DNA of 64,000 bases, from contig NZ_CP065217.1 in NCBI RefSeq assembly GCF_015767675.1, forward strand, positions 2,542,001 to 2,606,000, read 5' to 3'. The DNA comes from Vibrio navarrensis. GTDB taxonomy: Bacteria > Pseudomonadota > Gammaproteobacteria > Enterobacterales > Vibrionaceae. This document shows, one piece after another, positions 34,233-44,164 of the stretch (its first letter is position 1; every line of letters starts with the position of its first letter). A program made the position numbers and the translations under genes. The notes under the pieces were generated by a model. The model saw only the letters and a list, made by a program, of their open reading frames with translations, made no database searches and was not told where the DNA came from.

Positions 34233-34808
34233 TTATTCAATCTCTTTTTCAATCAACTGAATGATGATGTGGATGATCTTGATATGCACTTCTTGAATAC
34301 GATCGGCGTAACCAAAGTGTGGGACACGGATCTCAACGTCTGCCAGACCAGCCATTTTGCCGCCATCTTTGCCGGTTAGCGCGATGGTTTTCATCCCTTT
34401 CGCTTTAGCCGCTTCAATCGCTTTAAGAATGTTGCCAGAGTTGCCTGAAGTGGACAGACCAAACAACACGTCACCTTGGCGCCCGACCGCTTCAACGTAA
34501 CGTGAGAAGACGTATTCGTAACCAAAATCGTTGCTGACACAAGACAAGTGGCTCGGATCAGAAATAGCAATGCCGGCATAACCCGGGCGGTTTTCACGGT
34601 AACGACCGGTTAACTCTTCGGCAAAATGCATCGCATCACAATGGGAACCACCATTACCACAAGAGAGGACCTTGCCATCTTGTTTGAATGAATCAGCAAT
34701 CATTTTTGCTGCCGCTTCAATTTGGGCAAGATTATGCTCGTCGCTGAGGAACTTATTCAGAACTTCAGCCGCTTCCGTCAACTCATTTCTAATCAGATCT
34801 TGGTACAT
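34233..34808 (-). CDS. gmhA: Sedoheptulose-7-phosphate isomerase
   Basis: GmhA (LpcA) makes D-glycero-D-manno-heptose 7-phosphate for the lipopolysaccharide inner core. The 191-residue SIS-domain protein shows [19 protein letters not shown] near residue 50, [12 protein letters not shown] and a C-terminal [14 protein letters not shown]. It is almost identical in length to the E. coli enzyme (192). It is first of a two-gene unit with yafJ and divergent from fadE. Confidence 0.95.
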   Translation of the reverse strand: MYQDLIRNELTEAAEVLNKFLSDEHNLAQIEAAAKMIADSFKQDGKVLSCGNGGSHCDAMHFAEELTGRYRENRPGYAGIAISDPSHLSCVSNDFGYEYVFSRYVEAVGRQGDVLFGLSTSGNSGNILKAIEAAKAKGMKTIALTGKDGGKMAGLADVEIRVPHFGYADRIQEVHIKIIHIIIQLIEKEIE

Positions 34809-35151
34809 AAGATGTTCTCTTTTTTGTTGTCATGTCACGCAATGCGCTCACGTTTGCAAGGCTAAGTTGCCACCTTGCTTGTAGATAGGCTGAGTTTACC
34901 CAAAAACAGGAAATTGTGTCGACACCAGAGAGCGAGATTTCGGCGATTTGTAAAGCGGTTTGAGGCGTTCTGATGCCGAAATCACCATTGAAATCTCAAA
35001 TTTATCACTTTAGCTCAACCAAGATCACTTTTTGCTCAGAATTTGGTTTTACATTTCTTTAATAATTTGGTTACACTTGATTCAACTGGTTAGACCTCTT
35101 ACCAACACCCAGACGTACCATAAATCAAACAGTCTGATAAGGAACACACAT
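34809..35151. other. Intergenic region between gmhA and fadE
   Basis: These 343 bases carry the two divergent promoters. They hold a FadR-like site (35084-35100) and a 9-bp inverted repeat, GATTTCGGC (34936-34944) / GCCGAAATC (34975-34983), with a 30-base spacer and no obvious T tract. A shorter GCAAGG/CCTTGC pair lies near 34856-34878. I see no gene here. The fadE frame is open upstream to 35032 but lacks an RBS there. Confidence 0.6.
35084..35100 (+). promoter_or_regulatory. FadR-like operator before fadE
   Basis: AACTGGTTAGACCTCTT resembles the FadR palindrome with the half-sites ACTGGT and GACC, 51 bases before the fadE ATG. FadR repression of fadE is known in E. coli and vibrios; binding here is inferred. 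Confidence 0.6.
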
Positions 35152-37596
35152 ATGGACATCTTGCTCTCTATACTGGCGATGACCGCGGTGCTAGGCTTTA
35201 CACTCTATCACCGTATGTCACTGACCAAATCCGTCACTCTGCTGACCCTCACTATGCTGGCGCTCACCTTTGCTGACTACGCCAGTTCGGTTGGTTGGCT
35301 GTGCTATTTTCTGCTTTTGGCTGCACTTGCAGTGCCCTCACTGCGTCAATCGCTCATCAGTGCTAAGGCACTGAAGCTGTTCAAGCAGGTATTGCCTGCT
35401 ATGTCGCAAACCGAAAAAGAAGCGCTCGATGCCGGTACAGTTTGGTGGGAAGCTGAGCTGTTCAAAGGCAAGCCAGAATGGGAAAAATTACACGCCATTC
35501 CTGCGCCGAAGCTGTCGGCTGAAGAACAAGCGTTTCTTGACGGCCCTGTCAACGAAGTATGTGCGATGGTCAGCGATTACCAAGTGACCCACGAGCTGGC
35601 AGATTTACCACCGGAAGTATGGCAATACCTGAAAGATCACAAATTCTTCGCCATGATCATCAAGAAGAAATACGGTGGTCTGGAGTTTTCCGCTTATGCG
35701 CAGTCATTGGTGTTACAAAAACTGACTGGCGTTTCCGGAGTTCTTTCTTCTACCGTCGGCGTACCAAACTCGCTTGGCCCGGGTGAACTGCTGCAACATT
35801 ACGGGACAGAAGAGCAGAAAAACTACTACCTGCCGCGCTTGGCGGAAGGTAAAGAGATCCCTTGTTTTGCTCTGACAAGTCCAGAAGCGGGCTCAGACGC
35901 GGGCGCAATCCCAGATTATGGCGTGGTTTGCAAAGGCAAATGGGAAGGTAAAGAAGTCCTTGGTATGCGCCTGACTTGGAACAAACGCTACATTACCCTC
36001 GCACCAGTGGCGACGGTACTCGGTTTGGCGTTTAAGCTGCGCGACCCAGAGGGCCTGCTAGGCGACAAAGAAGATCTCGGTATTACCTGTGCCTTGATCC
36101 CAACACACATCAAAGGCGTGGAGATTGGCAATCGCCACTTCCCACTGAACGTGCCGTTCCAAAATGGCCCTACCCGCGGTAAAGACATTTTTGTGCCAAT
36201 TGATTTCATCATTGGCGGACAAAAAATGGCTGGCCAAGGCTGGCGTATGCTGGTTGAGTGTCTGTCGGTTGGCCGTGGTATCACCTTGCCATCTAACTCA
36301 ACGGGCGGTATCAAATCCGCGGCGCTGGCGACGGGGGCCTACTCTCGCATTCGCCGTCAGTTCAAACAGCCGATTGGCCAACTAGAAGGGGTTGAAGAAG
36401 CACTGGCACGTCTTGGCGGTAACGCCTACGTGATGGACGCGGCGAGCAACTTAACCGTGGCAGGTATTGATCTGGGTGAGAAACCATCGGTGATCTCGGC
36501 CATTGTCAAGTACCACTGTACCCATCGTGGTCAACGCAGCATTATTGATGCGATGGACATCGTCGGCGGTAAAGGCATCTGCTTAGGCCCATCAAACTTT
36601 TTGGCTCGTGGCTACCAAGGCGCGCCGATTGCAGTGACCGTGGAAGGGGCGAACATTCTGACTCGTTCGATGATCATTTATGGTCAAGGGGCGATTCGCT
36701 GCCATCCTTATGTTCTGCAAGAAATGGAAGCTGCCTATTCGGAGAAATCGGATGCGATTGAGCAGTTTGACGCAGCGCTGGCTGGTCACGTGAGCTTTAC
36801 CATGAGTAACTTGGTTCGCAGTATTTGGTTTGGTTTAACCGACGGCTACGGCTCTAGCGCGCCAACCAAAGATGTGACCAAGCGTTACTACCAGCAGTTG
36901 AACCGTTACAGTGCCAACATGGCACTGCTCTCAGACATCTCGATGGCGGTTCTCGGTGGTTCACTGAAACGTCGTGAGCGCTTGTCTGCGCGTTTGGGCG
37001 ATATCCTAAGCCAGCTTTACTTAAGCTCAGCAACGCTAAAACGCTTTGAGCAAGATGGTCGCCCAGCCGAAGATCTGGCGCTGGTTCATTGGGGTCTGCA
37101 AGACAGCTTAAAACAGGCCGAAGTGGCCATCGATGAGTTCTTGGCGAACTTCCCGAACAAGGTGATTGGCAAAGCATTACGCGTGTTGATCATGCCATTT
37201 GGCCGTGTGCGCAAAGCGCCAAGCGACAAAATTGACAGCCAAGTGGCGCGCATTCTGCAAACACCATGCGCAACGCGCAGCCGTATTGGCCGCAACCAGT
37301 ACCTGCAACCGACTGAGCACAACGCGGCCGGTAAGATTGAGCTGGCACTCTCTGTGATTTTGCAAGCGGAGCCGGTATTTGACAAAGTGTGCAAAGAGAT
37401 CGGTGAACGTCGTCCGTTCATGCGTTTGGATGAAGTGGCACAAATTGGTCTGGAACGTAAGATAATCAGTGTCGAAGATGCCGAGCTACTCAAAGAAGCC
37501 GAGCAACATCGCCTCTACACCATCAACGTGGATGACTTTGCTCCCGAGCATCTTGCCGCGAGCCAAGCGAGTAAAGTGATGGATAACGTCGCTTAA
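35152..37596 (+). CDS. fadE: Acyl-CoA dehydrogenase FadE
   Basis: FadE catalyses the first step of fatty-acid beta-oxidation. The 814-residue protein is the long gammaproteobacterial type. It has two N-terminal membrane helices (about 1-65), an acyl-CoA dehydrogenase core (about 100-500) with [17 protein letters not shown] and [19 protein letters not shown], and a long C-terminal DUF1974-type extension. The ATG at 35152 follows AAGGA. It is divergent from gmhA-yafJ, as in E. coli, and preceded by a FadR-like operator. Confidence 0.95.
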   Translation: MDILLSILAMTAVLGFTLYHRMSLTKSVTLLTLTMLALTFADYASSVGWLCYFLLLAALAVPSLRQSLISAKALKLFKQVLPAMSQTEKEALDAGTVWWEAELFKGKPEWEKLHAIPAPKLSAEEQAFLDGPVNEVCAMVSDYQVTHELADLPPEVWQYLKDHKFFAMIIKKKYGGLEFSAYAQSLVLQKLTGVSGVLSSTVGVPNSLGPGELLQHYGTEEQKNYYLPRLAEGKEIPCFALTSPEAGSDAGAIPDYGVVCKGKWEGKEVLGMRLTWNKRYITLAPVATVLGLAFKLRDPEGLLGDKEDLGITCALIPTHIKGVEIGNRHFPLNVPFQNGPTRGKDIFVPIDFIIGGQKMAGQGWRMLVECLSVGRGITLPSNSTGGIKSAALATGAYSRIRRQFKQPIGQLEGVEEALARLGGNAYVMDAASNLTVAGIDLGEKPSVISAIVKYHCTHRGQRSIIDAMDIVGGKGICLGPSNFLARGYQGAPIAVTVEGANILTRSMIIYGQGAIRCHPYVLQEMEAAYSEKSDAIEQFDAALAGHVSFTMSNLVRSIWFGLTDGYGSSAPTKDVTKRYYQQLNRYSANMALLSDISMAVLGGSLKRRERLSARLGDILSQLYLSSATLKRFEQDGRPAEDLALVHWGLQDSLKQAEVAIDEFLANFPNKVIGKALRVLIMPFGRVRKAPSDKIDSQVARILQTPCATRSRIGRNQYLQPTEHNAAGKIELALSVILQAEPVFDKVCKEIGERRPFMRLDEVAQIGLERKIISVEDAELLKEAEQHRLYTINVDDFAPEHLAASQASKVMDNVA

Positions 37597-37616
37597 TCTT
37601 CACTGCATAAAAACCA

Positions 37617-37645
37617 AGCGGGAGCCGATGGCTCCCGCTTTTTTT
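37617..37645 (+). terminator. Terminator after fadE
   Basis: AGCGGGAGCC (37617-37626) / GGCTCCCGCT (37630-37639) has a 3-base loop and is followed by seven T. Confidence 0.95.
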
Positions 37646-37737
37646 GTTCGCTCGTATGCTCAGTCCCTTCTCTGACAAGAGTGCCTTACAGCCCTTGTAG
37701 CAAGTTTCCAAACCACTGTTTCTTTGTTTCAAACCCA

Positions 37738-38988
37738 CTATTTCTTCGGTACTTCCAACTGCATTTCCGGAATTGCTTGGCGCTTCGCGCGGATCTTGCT
37801 CCACACAAACCAGCCGATCAAACCGAGAATAATCACCACCAAGTTACCCACCGCGATCATAATTAAACCTTGTTTGCGATCTTCTGCGCGTTGCGCCAAC
37901 AAGCGTTGCTCTTCTTCAATACGGCGCTGCTCGGCAAGTTCCGCCTCTTTGGCTTTACGCGCAGCTTCAATATCGACTTCCTTAACCACGCTGAAGGTTT
38001 GCTCTGCAATAGGAAAGACGAGCGGGCGCTGAGTAGCCGCATCGGTGGCGTACACGTCACCTTTCCAAGAGTAAATGCCGATTTGATGGGTGCTGTCTAA
38101 GCTCATCTCCGCTTTCAGCGCCTCTTTCTCCGCCTGACCTTGTACATAGTTAACAAAAGAATCCGGCGCAGTTTGCTCAATATGCACAGCAAGAGAGCCC
38201 GGCGCGACCATCCCCTGCTCACCCGAGACAACAAAACGGTGCGGCTGCCCTTCACGGCGAGATTGAATAAAGGTCGTCGCCACCGGGCTCGGATAAACCA
38301 GCACATTTTGCTCTTTGGCGCGCAAAAACACCCCATTGCCCGAGGTGATTCGCGCGCGGTATTTGCCCGGTTCCACTTCGATCGTCAACCTCACGGTAAA
38401 GACACCATCTCCCGGCCTTTCATCCAAACCTTGCCCATCATCGCTAAAATCGCCGAGTACCACTGGCAAAGGGCGCGCTTCTTTCACCAGTTCCTGCTCA
38501 TTTTCAACGTATTTGGTCAAGGTGACACGCAAGTTCACCCGATCGAGAAAATCACGTAGCACCAGAGGTTGTCCATCCGATGCCAAACGGGCGGTAAATT
38601 TAATCACTTCACCACGATAGAGCCGATTAGGGAACGGATCGGTGCTTAAGGTGAGATGGGAAATTAAGCGGATATTGTTCTTCGGCGTTACTTTGCCCAC
38701 CGCTTGCCACGGCCCGGGCATCGGATTCTCAATCGAAACGATATCCATCGCGGGTTCTTGATACCAACGCACGTTGTCGTAAGTTTTCCATGCGTAATAT
38801 TTATGTCCGTCCGGGCGAACCAACACCACAGGTTGAGACGGGTTTTCACGATAGATAAGAAAAGTGATCTGGTCAATGGTCGGGTCAACACGAAAACGGT
38901 TATCCAATAAGGACATGGTTGATTCTGTCGCCGCTTGACTCACGCAACTGACCAATAACATGACAACGACTGATAATGTCCTCAACAT
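37738..38988 (-). CDS. TIGR03503 family membrane-anchored protein
   Basis: This 416-residue protein has a signal peptide (MLRTLSVVVMLLVSCVSQAA) and a large beta-rich periplasmic region. A helical stretch (about 340-375, EAARKAKEAELAEQRRIEEEQ) precedes a C-terminal transmembrane helix (LIMIAVGNLVVIILGLIGWFVW). It fits the TIGR03503 family of vibrios and relatives, function unknown. It starts 8 bases after dnaQ and is probably co-transcribed. I use the ATG at 38986-38988 because the signal peptide begins there. Confidence 0.78.
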   Translation of the reverse strand: MLRTLSVVVMLLVSCVSQAATESTMSLLDNRFRVDPTIDQITFLIYRENPSQPVVLVRPDGHKYYAWKTYDNVRWYQEPAMDIVSIENPMPGPWQAVGKVTPKNNIRLISHLTLSTDPFPNRLYRGEVIKFTARLASDGQPLVLRDFLDRVNLRVTLTKYVENEQELVKEARPLPVVLGDFSDDGQGLDERPGDGVFTVRLTIEVEPGKYRARITSGNGVFLRAKEQNVLVYPSPVATTFIQSRREGQPHRFVVSGEQGMVAPGSLAVHIEQTAPDSFVNYVQGQAEKEALKAEMSLDSTHQIGIYSWKGDVYATDAATQRPLVFPIAEQTFSVVKEVDIEAARKAKEAELAEQRRIEEEQRLLAQRAEDRKQGLIMIAVGNLVVIILGLIGWFVWSKIRAKRQAIPEMQLEVPKK

Positions 38989-38996
38989 AGATTCTC

Positions 38997-39734
38997 CTAT
39001 TGACGCCAGAGGCAAGTTCCGCTTTTTTCTACGATATCTAATCGGCTTTGATGCGCATCTAGTTCATCGGCCGTTGCGCGTAAAACCTTAAGGGATTTTC
39101 GTTTTCGCCCTTCAATGCGGCGAATACCTTCAACGCCACCTTCTTGTTTATTGGCGTTAAATTCCAGACTGGTTTGCCCACCCGTCATCAACAGATAGAC
39201 GTCAGCGAGGATCTCCGCATCGAGCAAAGCGCCGTGCAACGTACGGTGCGAGTTATCGATACCGTAGCGCTCACAAAGCACGTCGAGGTTGTTGCGCTTA
39301 CCCGGGAAGATCTTCTTCGCCAGCGCCAGCGTATCGGTCACTTGGCAGAAATCGGTGGTTTTGCCTATCGCCGCATTCAACAGGCCAAATTCATAATCCA
39401 TGAAGCCAACGTCGAAGGGCGCGTTGTGGGCAACAAGTTCTGCGCCTTGGATAAACTGCAAAAACTCCTCATGCACCTGACGATATTCCGGTTTGTCGAG
39501 CAAAAACTCATCGGTAATACCATGCACTTCAATCGCTTCTGGCTGAATTTCTCGGTCCGGTTTTAGGTAGACATGGAAGTGCTTACCGGTCAGTTTGCGG
39601 TTGATGATCTCAACCGCTCCGATCTCGATAATCCGATGCCCGAGATAGTGCGGGCCACCTTCTCGGTTCATACCTGTGGTTTCCGTATCGAGCACAACGA
39701 TACGATGGTGATCAGAATTGTTACTGGTATTCAT
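38997..39734 (-). CDS. dnaQ: DNA polymerase III epsilon subunit (proofreading exonuclease)
   Basis: DnaQ is the 3'-5' proofreading exonuclease of Pol III and partners DnaE, encoded at 48.3-51.8 kb. The 245-residue protein shows ExoI VVLDTETTGM, ExoII HNAPFDVGF and ExoIII (HGALLDAEILADVY) motifs, and a C-terminal region for binding the alpha subunit. It is divergent from rnhA with 67 bases between, the classic dnaQ-rnhA arrangement. Confidence 0.96.
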   Translation of the reverse strand: MNTSNNSDHHRIVVLDTETTGMNREGGPHYLGHRIIEIGAVEIINRKLTGKHFHVYLKPDREIQPEAIEVHGITDEFLLDKPEYRQVHEEFLQFIQGAELVAHNAPFDVGFMDYEFGLLNAAIGKTTDFCQVTDTLALAKKIFPGKRNNLDVLCERYGIDNSHRTLHGALLDAEILADVYLLMTGGQTSLEFNANKQEGGVEGIRRIEGRKRKSLKVLRATADELDAHQSRLDIVEKSGTCLWRQ

Positions 39735-39801
39735 AATGATATGTGTGTCAGACTATGCAGAATTCTGCTTTAAAAAATGCTTTCGCTAATAGTATCAAAA
39801 C

Positions 39802-40263
39802 ATGACTAAACAAGTTGAGATTTTCACAGATGGTTCTTGTCTCGGTAATCCGGGCCCAGGCGGTTATGGTGTGGTTTTACGTTACAAGCAGGTCGAAAAA
39901 ACCTTAGCAAAGGGTTTTCACCTCACCACCAACAACCGCATGGAGATGATGGCATCGATTGTCGCTCTGCAAGCACTGAAAGAGTCTTGCCATGTGATTC
40001 TCACCACAGACAGCCAATATGTTCGCCAAGGCATTACCCAATGGATCCACAACTGGAAAAAACGCGGCTGGAAAACCGCTGACAAAAAGCCGGTCAAAAA
40101 CGCCGATCTTTGGCAAGCGCTCGATAAAGAGACCCAGCGCCACCAAGTAGAGTGGCATTGGGTGAAAGGTCACGCTGGACACCGAGAAAATGAAATGTGT
40201 GACGAGCTTGCCCGCAGCGCTGCTGAAAACCCCACCGAAGACGATACTGGCTATCAACCTTAA
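39802..40263 (+). CDS. rnhA: Ribonuclease HI
   Basis: RNase HI degrades RNA in RNA:DNA hybrids. The 153-residue protein has the catalytic Asp10 in [11 protein letters not shown], Glu in NNRMEMMA, Asp in TTDSQYV, the basic handle ([10 protein letters not shown]) and [20 protein letters not shown]. It is divergent from dnaQ. Its stop codon overlaps the stop of the convergent methyltransferase gene (40260-40263), so no terminator separates them. Confidence 0.96.
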   Translation: MTKQVEIFTDGSCLGNPGPGGYGVVLRYKQVEKTLAKGFHLTTNNRMEMMASIVALQALKESCHVILTTDSQYVRQGITQWIHNWKKRGWKTADKKPVKNADLWQALDKETQRHQVEWHWVKGHAGHRENEMCDELARSAAENPTEDDTGYQP

Positions 40264-41021
40264 GACGAACTTGTCGGCGGATGGCGTTCACGTAAGGCGT
40301 CCTGTTCACGATTCATTACCCCAAGCGGCGACAGGCGACGTTTCAACTGCCAATGGGGTTTAATTGGCTTGAGTGGATAGGTGCGTTTTCTTGCCACAAT
40401 AAAGTAGAGGCTGCCTGCGGGGTTGGCCCAATCACCTAAACCGTTTTCCAGCCAGGTCCACATCGTTTGGTATTTTCTCATCGGAAACAGTGCATAGCGA
40501 TCGCAATGTATCACTTGGTAATTAAGCAACCCAAGCCAGTCTTTAATCCGGTTGGGGGTGAACATGCGTCCGCTCCAGGGCAGACTGCGGCGGCGCCATG
40601 GCATTAAACTGGCGATGCCAGTCAAGCTGAGCGGGTTAAAGCCGCTGATAATCAGATAGCCATCATCCATCATCACGCGGTCAACTTCTCGCAACAAACG
40701 GTGCGGATCATTGGCGTAATCCAGTTGATGGGCCAGTATCGCCGCATCAAAGCTCTTTTCTAAAAAGGGCAATTCGTAACCATCTGCAATCACATTATGC
40801 AATGGGTTCTGGATATCGAGATTAACTTGGTGTTGAATGTTACACACTGCGCTGGTTAATTCGCAGCTCAAGCCTCCCAATTTCAGTAAGTGGTAGCCGA
40901 ACAGCTTCGGACACCACTCATCAAGCCGGGTCTGAATCGACTCACGGACCCATTGTCCGTTGTTCATTCCGTCCCAAGTGTATGGATGTGGGAGTTTTTT
41001 ACTGCTTAATGCTGGCTTCAT
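40260..41021 (-). CDS. yafS: SAM-dependent methyltransferase (YafS-like)
   Basis: This 253-residue class I methyltransferase-fold protein resembles E. coli YafS by sequence and position (between rnhA and gloB). Core features are [38 protein letters not shown] and [13 protein letters not shown]. The usual GxGxG motif I is degenerate here ([10 protein letters not shown]). The substrate is unknown. It is convergent with rnhA and divergent from gloB. Confidence 0.82.
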   Translation of the reverse strand: MKPALSSKKLPHPYTWDGMNNGQWVRESIQTRLDEWCPKLFGYHLLKLGGLSCELTSAVCNIQHQVNLDIQNPLHNVIADGYELPFLEKSFDAAILAHQLDYANDPHRLLREVDRVMMDDGYLIISGFNPLSLTGIASLMPWRRRSLPWSGRMFTPNRIKDWLGLLNYQVIHCDRYALFPMRKYQTMWTWLENGLGDWANPAGSLYFIVARKRTYPLKPIKPHWQLKRRLSPLGVMNREQDALRERHPPTSSS

Positions 41022-41061
41022 TAACCACCTGACCTATATGAGAGCGAGCGGAGAATCAATC

Positions 41062-41820
41062 ATGTTAGAGATCAAAAGCATACCCGCATTTAACGACAAT
41101 TACATCTGGCTGATTCACAATAGTGAGCTTGGGTGTGCTGTGGTCGATCCGGGTGACGCCACTCCGGTGCTTCACTACCTCAAGCAACACGGCTTCACGT
41201 TAGAGGCCATTCTTATTACCCACCATCACAATGATCACATTGGCGGTGTGCCCGACCTTGTCAGAGCCTACCCTAACGTGAATGTCGTCGGACCACAGCA
41301 TGAGCCGATTCCAACCTTGACCCACCCCGTGGATGAGGGGGATCAGATCGAAATGTTTGGTGAACGGTTCCACGTGGTCACCTTGCCCGGTCATACCCTC
41401 GGTCATATTGGTTATATCGGCGATGGCAAATTGTTTTGCGGTGACGTGCTGTTTTCTGCTGGTTGCGGGCGCATTTTTGAAGGCACACCACAGCAAATGT
41501 TTGACTCACTTGGCAAGCTGCAAGCTCTGCCTGATGAGACGAAAATCTATTGCGCGCATGAATACACCGCCAGCAACTTGGCCTTTGCCTTGGCGGTGGA
41601 GCCAGATAACCTTGAATTGCAGCAGTATCGTGATGAGGTCAATCGTCTGCGCGCACAAAATGCGCCGACCCTGCCCACGACGCTAAAACGCGAAAAAATG
41701 GTCAATCCATTTTTGCGCTATCAGCAGCCCAGCGTGATCAATTCTGTCGCGAGCCGGGCACAAAATAGCGATCCAGTTTCGATTTTTACTGCTTTGCGTG
41801 AGTGGAAGAACGAATTTTAA
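41062..41820 (+). CDS. gloB: Hydroxyacylglutathione hydrolase (glyoxalase II)
   Basis: GloB hydrolyses S-D-lactoylglutathione in methylglyoxal detoxification. The 252-residue metallo-beta-lactamase-fold protein has the metal motif HHHNDH (54-59), [29 protein letters not shown] and YCAHEYT. I start at the ATG at 41062; the longer frame runs into the divergent gene. It is divergent from yafS, as in E. coli. Confidence 0.95.
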   Translation: MLEIKSIPAFNDNYIWLIHNSELGCAVVDPGDATPVLHYLKQHGFTLEAILITHHHNDHIGGVPDLVRAYPNVNVVGPQHEPIPTLTHPVDEGDQIEMFGERFHVVTLPGHTLGHIGYIGDGKLFCGDVLFSAGCGRIFEGTPQQMFDSLGKLQALPDETKIYCAHEYTASNLAFALAVEPDNLELQQYRDEVNRLRAQNAPTLPTTLKREKMVNPFLRYQQPSVINSVASRAQNSDPVSIFTALREWKNEF

Positions 41821-41830
41821 CCTTTTGCTG

Positions 41831-41855
41831 CTTGTCTCCTGACTAAGGAGGCAAG
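41831..41855 (+). other. Hairpin between gloB and mltD
   Basis: CTTGTCTCCT (41831-41840) / AGGAGGCAAG (41846-41855) forms ten pairs with one G-U and a 5-base loop. The following TATTATC is a poor T tract, so it is a weak terminator at most. Confidence 0.5.
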
Positions 41856-41891
41856 TATTATCAGCAGCCCAAAAGTTAACAGGCTGGACCC

Positions 41892-43478
41892 ATGCGTTTA
41901 AAGTACAGTTGGGTGTTGGCACTCTTATTGGCAGGCTGTCAGATCACGCAGCCAAATAGCAATATCAGTTCAACACCTGAAACCAATAGCCCGGATGCAG
42001 AGCAACACACTTCCGTGGCAACGGACAATCTTCCCGGCCAAAGCGGCAAGGTGAAAAATGACACTCAGGTCGAGCAACCGATTGTCACACCGCAAACCCA
42101 AGCAGATATCTGGCAGCGCATCGCCATGCAACTGACGCTGGAAGTACCGCAGCATAAAAAAGTCGATTACTATCGAACTTGGTATCTCAATCATCCAAAT
42201 CACCTGAAAACCGTCTCAGAGCGTGCCAAACCGTTCCTTTATCTCATCACTGAGAAAATTGAGCAGCGTGGACTGCCGCTGGAGCTGGCCCTTCTGCCCG
42301 TGGTGGAAAGCTCGTTTGACGCTTTTGCCTATTCGCATGGCAGCGCGGCTGGTTTGTGGCAGTTTGTTCCAGGCACCGCAGAGATGTATGGCCTTGAGCA
42401 AAACTTCTGGTATGACGGCCGACGTGATGTCGCGGCGGCGACCGATGCCGCATTGGATTATCTCACCTACCTCAACAATCGTTTTGATGGCAACTGGAAT
42501 CATGCTATCGCGGCTTACAACAGTGGTGGCGGTCGAGTCTCCAGCGCGATTCGTAAAAATCTTAAACTGGGCAAACCAACCGATTTTTTCTCGCTTGATC
42601 TGCCTAAAGAGACCAGTGGCTATGTGCCGAAACTGCTGGCATTAGCAGACATTGTCGCCAATCAAGAGAAATATGGTATAGAAATTCCGCCCATCGCTAA
42701 TCAGCCAGTGCTGCAATTGGTCGATCCGGGGGAACAGCTCGATCTAGCGATTGCCGCGCAATACGCGGGCATGCCAGTCAAAGAGTTACAGAGTTACAAC
42801 CCAGCCTACAATCAGTGGTCAACCGCCCCTGATGGTCCGTTTCAACTGCTGATTCCCATCGACAAAAGTGAACAATTTCTCGCCAAGGTGGAAGAAAATC
42901 GCGGTAAAGGGTTGAAATTGGTGCGTTATAAAGTGCGCGCAGGCGATACCCTGAGCGTGCTGGCAAGTAAATACAACACCACCAGCGACGTGATTCGTAC
43001 CGCGAATACGTTAACTGGCAATACCATTCGCGTCGGTCAGTACTTGATGATCCCAACGTCAACCAAAGAAGTCAGCGCTTACACTCTCTCGGCGCAAAAT
43101 CGCTTGGCAAAAACCCAAGCGACCGAAAGGGGCAAATATAAGCTGACCCATGTGGTACAAAATGGCGATAGTTTGTGGAGCATTGCCAAAGCAAACAAAG
43201 TCTCCCATCAAGCCTTGGCGAAATGGAATGGGATGGGGCCAAGAGACACACTACGCGTTGGGCAAGAACTGGTGATCTGGAAAGACAGCAGTGAAGGCGT
43301 GGTGATCCGCACGGTCTTTTATCAAGTGCGTGCCGGTGACACCATCAGTACGATCGCCAGCCGATTCAAAGTAAAGAGCACCGATATTGTTAAATGGAAT
43401 GCTCTGCAAAATCAAAAATACCTGAAACCAGGTCAAAAACTTAAACTTTATGTTGATGTTACTAAGGTAAGTGTATGA
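41892..43478 (+). CDS. mltD: Membrane-bound lytic transglycosylase MltD with three LysM domains
   Basis: MltD cleaves peptidoglycan glycan strands. The 528-residue lipoprotein has a lipobox LLAGCQIT (Cys16). A Slt-type catalytic domain (about 115-235) carries Glu139 in LPVVESSF and GLWQFVPGTA. Three LysM domains lie at about 346-388, 419-463 and 477-521, each starting VRAGDT or VQNGDS. E. coli MltD has two, as I recall. It overlaps the YIP1 gene by four bases. Confidence 0.94.
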   Translation: MRLKYSWVLALLLAGCQITQPNSNISSTPETNSPDAEQHTSVATDNLPGQSGKVKNDTQVEQPIVTPQTQADIWQRIAMQLTLEVPQHKKVDYYRTWYLNHPNHLKTVSERAKPFLYLITEKIEQRGLPLELALLPVVESSFDAFAYSHGSAAGLWQFVPGTAEMYGLEQNFWYDGRRDVAAATDAALDYLTYLNNRFDGNWNHAIAAYNSGGGRVSSAIRKNLKLGKPTDFFSLDLPKETSGYVPKLLALADIVANQEKYGIEIPPIANQPVLQLVDPGEQLDLAIAAQYAGMPVKELQSYNPAYNQWSTAPDGPFQLLIPIDKSEQFLAKVEENRGKGLKLVRYKVRAGDTLSVLASKYNTTSDVIRTANTLTGNTIRVGQYLMIPTSTKEVSAYTLSAQNRLAKTQATERGKYKLTHVVQNGDSLWSIAKANKVSHQALAKWNGMGPRDTLRVGQELVIWKDSSEGVVIRTVFYQVRAGDTISTIASRFKVKSTDIVKWNALQNQKYLKPGQKLKLYVDVTKVSV

Positions 43479-44164
43479 ATCCATCCAGTAACCCTTTTGT
43501 CATGCTCTTTGACATCTTCCGCTCGCCGACAGCGTGCTTTTTAGCACTCTATCAACGAGGCGCTTGGGGATGGCTGCCCTATGTTCTGCTGATTCTTAGC
43601 CCTTTTCTATTTTGGGGCGCCTATTTCTCTAACGTGGATTTTCAATGGCTGACTTCGGTACTCTCGCCACAATTTGAGCAGATCAATCCAGAACAATTAA
43701 AATTTCTCGACAATCCCAATACGTTGATGGCCAGTGAGATCATCAGTGACATTCTTAGCCGAACGTTGACGATTTTGTTCTTGGCTTTTTGGTTCACTTT
43801 AGCCACCAAACCGAGTCAACATCAGCATGGTTTTTGGAAGTGGTTTGCCGCCGCCTCTGTCATTACGTTTCCTGCCTTGATTGGCGATCTCGCCAGTTAC
43901 GCCAGTTTGCTGCTCAAACATGGCCAAGTAGTCAGCTACGCGGCTGACTTAAACAGCTTAAATGGTTTGATCAAATTGCCACTTACCAACGAGTGGTCAT
44001 CGTTTGCAGGCGGATTGCCTTTGCTTCTGCCTTGGTACATTGTGCTGGGTTATGCGGCCGTGCTGACCTGGACTGAATTTGAACGCGGGCAAGCTCTGGT
44101 GATCTCTGCCCTACCTTGGCTGGGTTATTACCTTATTTGGGCGCTGTCTCTGCTGATATTTTAA
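43475..44164 (+). CDS. YIP1 family membrane protein
   Basis: This 229-residue protein has about five hydrophobic segments and the Yip1-like pattern in the second half (ADLNSLNGLIKLPLTNEW... WYIVLGYAAVLTWTEF). It is an inner-membrane protein of unknown function. The ATG overlaps the mltD stop (ATGA). Its 3' end overlaps the convergent yafD gene by 32 bases. Confidence 0.7.
   Translation: MNPSSNPFVMLFDIFRSPTACFLALYQRGAWGWLPYVLLILSPFLFWGAYFSNVDFQWLTSVLSPQFEQINPEQLKFLDNPNTLMASEIISDILSRTLTILFLAFWFTLATKPSQHQHGFWKWFAAASVITFPALIGDLASYASLLLKHGQVVSYAADLNSLNGLIKLPLTNEWSSFAGGLPLLLPWYIVLGYAAVLTWTEFERGQALVISALPWLGYYLIWALSLLIF

Noticed and set aside
35032..35151. Upstream extension of fadE
   Set aside because: It covers the FadR-like operator and lacks an RBS, while the ATG at 35152 has AAGGA upstream and starts the expected membrane helix.
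37681..38620. Several plus-strand open frames opposite the TIGR03503 gene
   Set aside because: They are antisense shadows of a coherent exported protein with signal peptide and membrane anchor, and they lack RBS and family resemblance.
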